A stretch of DNA of 64,000 bases from Geomonas sp. RF6 (GTDB lineage: Bacteria > Desulfobacterota > Desulfuromonadia > Geobacterales > Geobacteraceae). Below, one piece after another: positions 63,723 through 64,000 of the stretch (position 1 is the stretch's first letter; each line of letters begins with the position of its first letter). Position numbers and translations under genes: made by a program. The notes below the pieces were generated by a model. The model saw only the letters and a program-made list of their open reading frames with translations, did no database searches and was not told the DNA's origin. The stretch spans positions 4,547,001 through 4,611,000 of the forward strand of contig NZ_CP087999.1 in NCBI RefSeq assembly GCF_021044625.1, given 5' to 3'.

Positions 63723-64000
63723 ATGTTCATGCAATGGTTTTACAATCTCGGTCTCGCCAAGAAATTACTCTCCACCTATTTCATCCTCATGACCTTCAGT
63801 CTCTTCCTGGGGATCTTCACCATCGCCACGTTGGGAAGGGTCAGCCACAACTTGAGCGAAATGACGGAGAAGTGCCTCCCTGCGGCAGCGCTCGTCGATG
63901 ACTTGAAGGAGGGGACCGAAAAGGTACGCGCCCTGGAGGTCCTCCACATCTACGCTCCGGTGCAGGAAAAGGGGGGCTACGAGCGCGCCATGGCGGAAGC
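63723..64000 (+). CDS. Methyl-accepting chemotaxis protein, N-terminal fragment (runs off window)
   Basis: The open frame begins MFMQWFYNLGLAKKLLSTYF and has no stop before the window ends; 92 codons are visible. A membrane helix (about 15-38) is followed by a helical periplasmic segment (VSHNLSEMTEKCLPAAALVDDLKE), like the four-helix-bundle sensors of chemotaxis receptors. The diagnostic signalling tip lies beyond the window, so a HAMP-containing kinase is also possible. GGGAAAGGGG precedes the ATG. Confidence 0.7.
   Translation, partial: MFMQWFYNLGLAKKLLSTYFILMTFSLFLGIFTIATLGRVSHNLSEMTEKCLPAAALVDDLKEGTEKVRALEVLHIYAPVQEKGGYERAMAE

Overview
The window is a high-GC, densely packed bacterial chromosome segment. 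It carries long multidomain signalling proteins, a secondary-lipid/olefin locus, a biotin operon, EF-P with its lysyl ligase, a FadL-type porin and many short dispersed repeats. Together these point to Desulfuromonadota, most likely Geobacteraceae (Geobacter/Geomonas-like). That placement is inference from gene content; there is no rRNA in the window.

Layout. (1) 1-10929: a 3'-complete, 5'-truncated PUFA-synthase-like megasynthase (chain-length-factor, acyltransferase and four FabA-like hot-dog folds), then oleA, oleB, oleC, oleD and a 4'-phosphopantetheinyl transferase. The last four genes overlap by 4 nt each. This looks like a self-contained operon that makes an unusual acyl chain, condenses two chains head to head, and turns the product into a long-chain (poly)olefin. 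(2) 11545-15970: a hybrid histidine kinase (HK-REC-REC-HPt) overlapping an HD-GYP response regulator. (3) 16091-23146: small membrane protein, fasciclin-domain protein, a 23-unit 9-bp tandem array, then a minus-strand run of Ppx/GppA, Na/Pi cotransporter, HU/IHF, TPR protein, RlmD-type rRNA methyltransferase and a small unknown. (4) 23392-25241: infA, efp, epmA. (5) 25505-28693: BirA-type operator and bioB-bioD-bioA. (6) 29161-39957: PAS-rich hybrid kinase, a TatD/radical-SAM fusion, then three c-di-GMP proteins: a GAF-GGEEF cyclase, a PilZ-type receptor with an acyltransferase-like C-terminus, and a V4R-like/GAF/HD-GYP hydrolase. (7) 39958-48109: methyltransferase, FadL-like porin, exported unknown, transglutaminase-like and double-rhodanese proteins divergent from a LysR regulator, a GGQ rescue factor, a tautomerase and a flavin reductase. 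(8) 48745-54106: YjbH-like outer-membrane protein, Ala/Ser/Thr-rich lipoprotein and an extended WecA/MraY-type transferase, plausibly an exopolysaccharide set. (9) 54951-60189: TolC/MacB/MacA-type tripartite efflux genes on the minus strand. (10) 60675-64000: PAP2 phosphatase, Fe/Mn superoxide dismutase, outer-membrane unknown, and the start of a chemotaxis receptor that runs off the end.

The intergenic spaces hold at least five repeat families. Two copies of a ~380-bp element (48263-48642 and 56528-56910) lie in opposite orientation about 8 kb apart. Two near-identical ~170-bp cores (11103-11273 and 54717-54886) sit inside shared end modules. There are also REP-like palindromes, a C/G-rich long hairpin pair, and a cluster of short palindromes. 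I saw no tRNA, rRNA, CRISPR array, phage or transposase gene. The most distinctive biology is the pfa-like/ole/PPTase operon, followed by the c-di-GMP island and the TatD-radical-SAM fusion.
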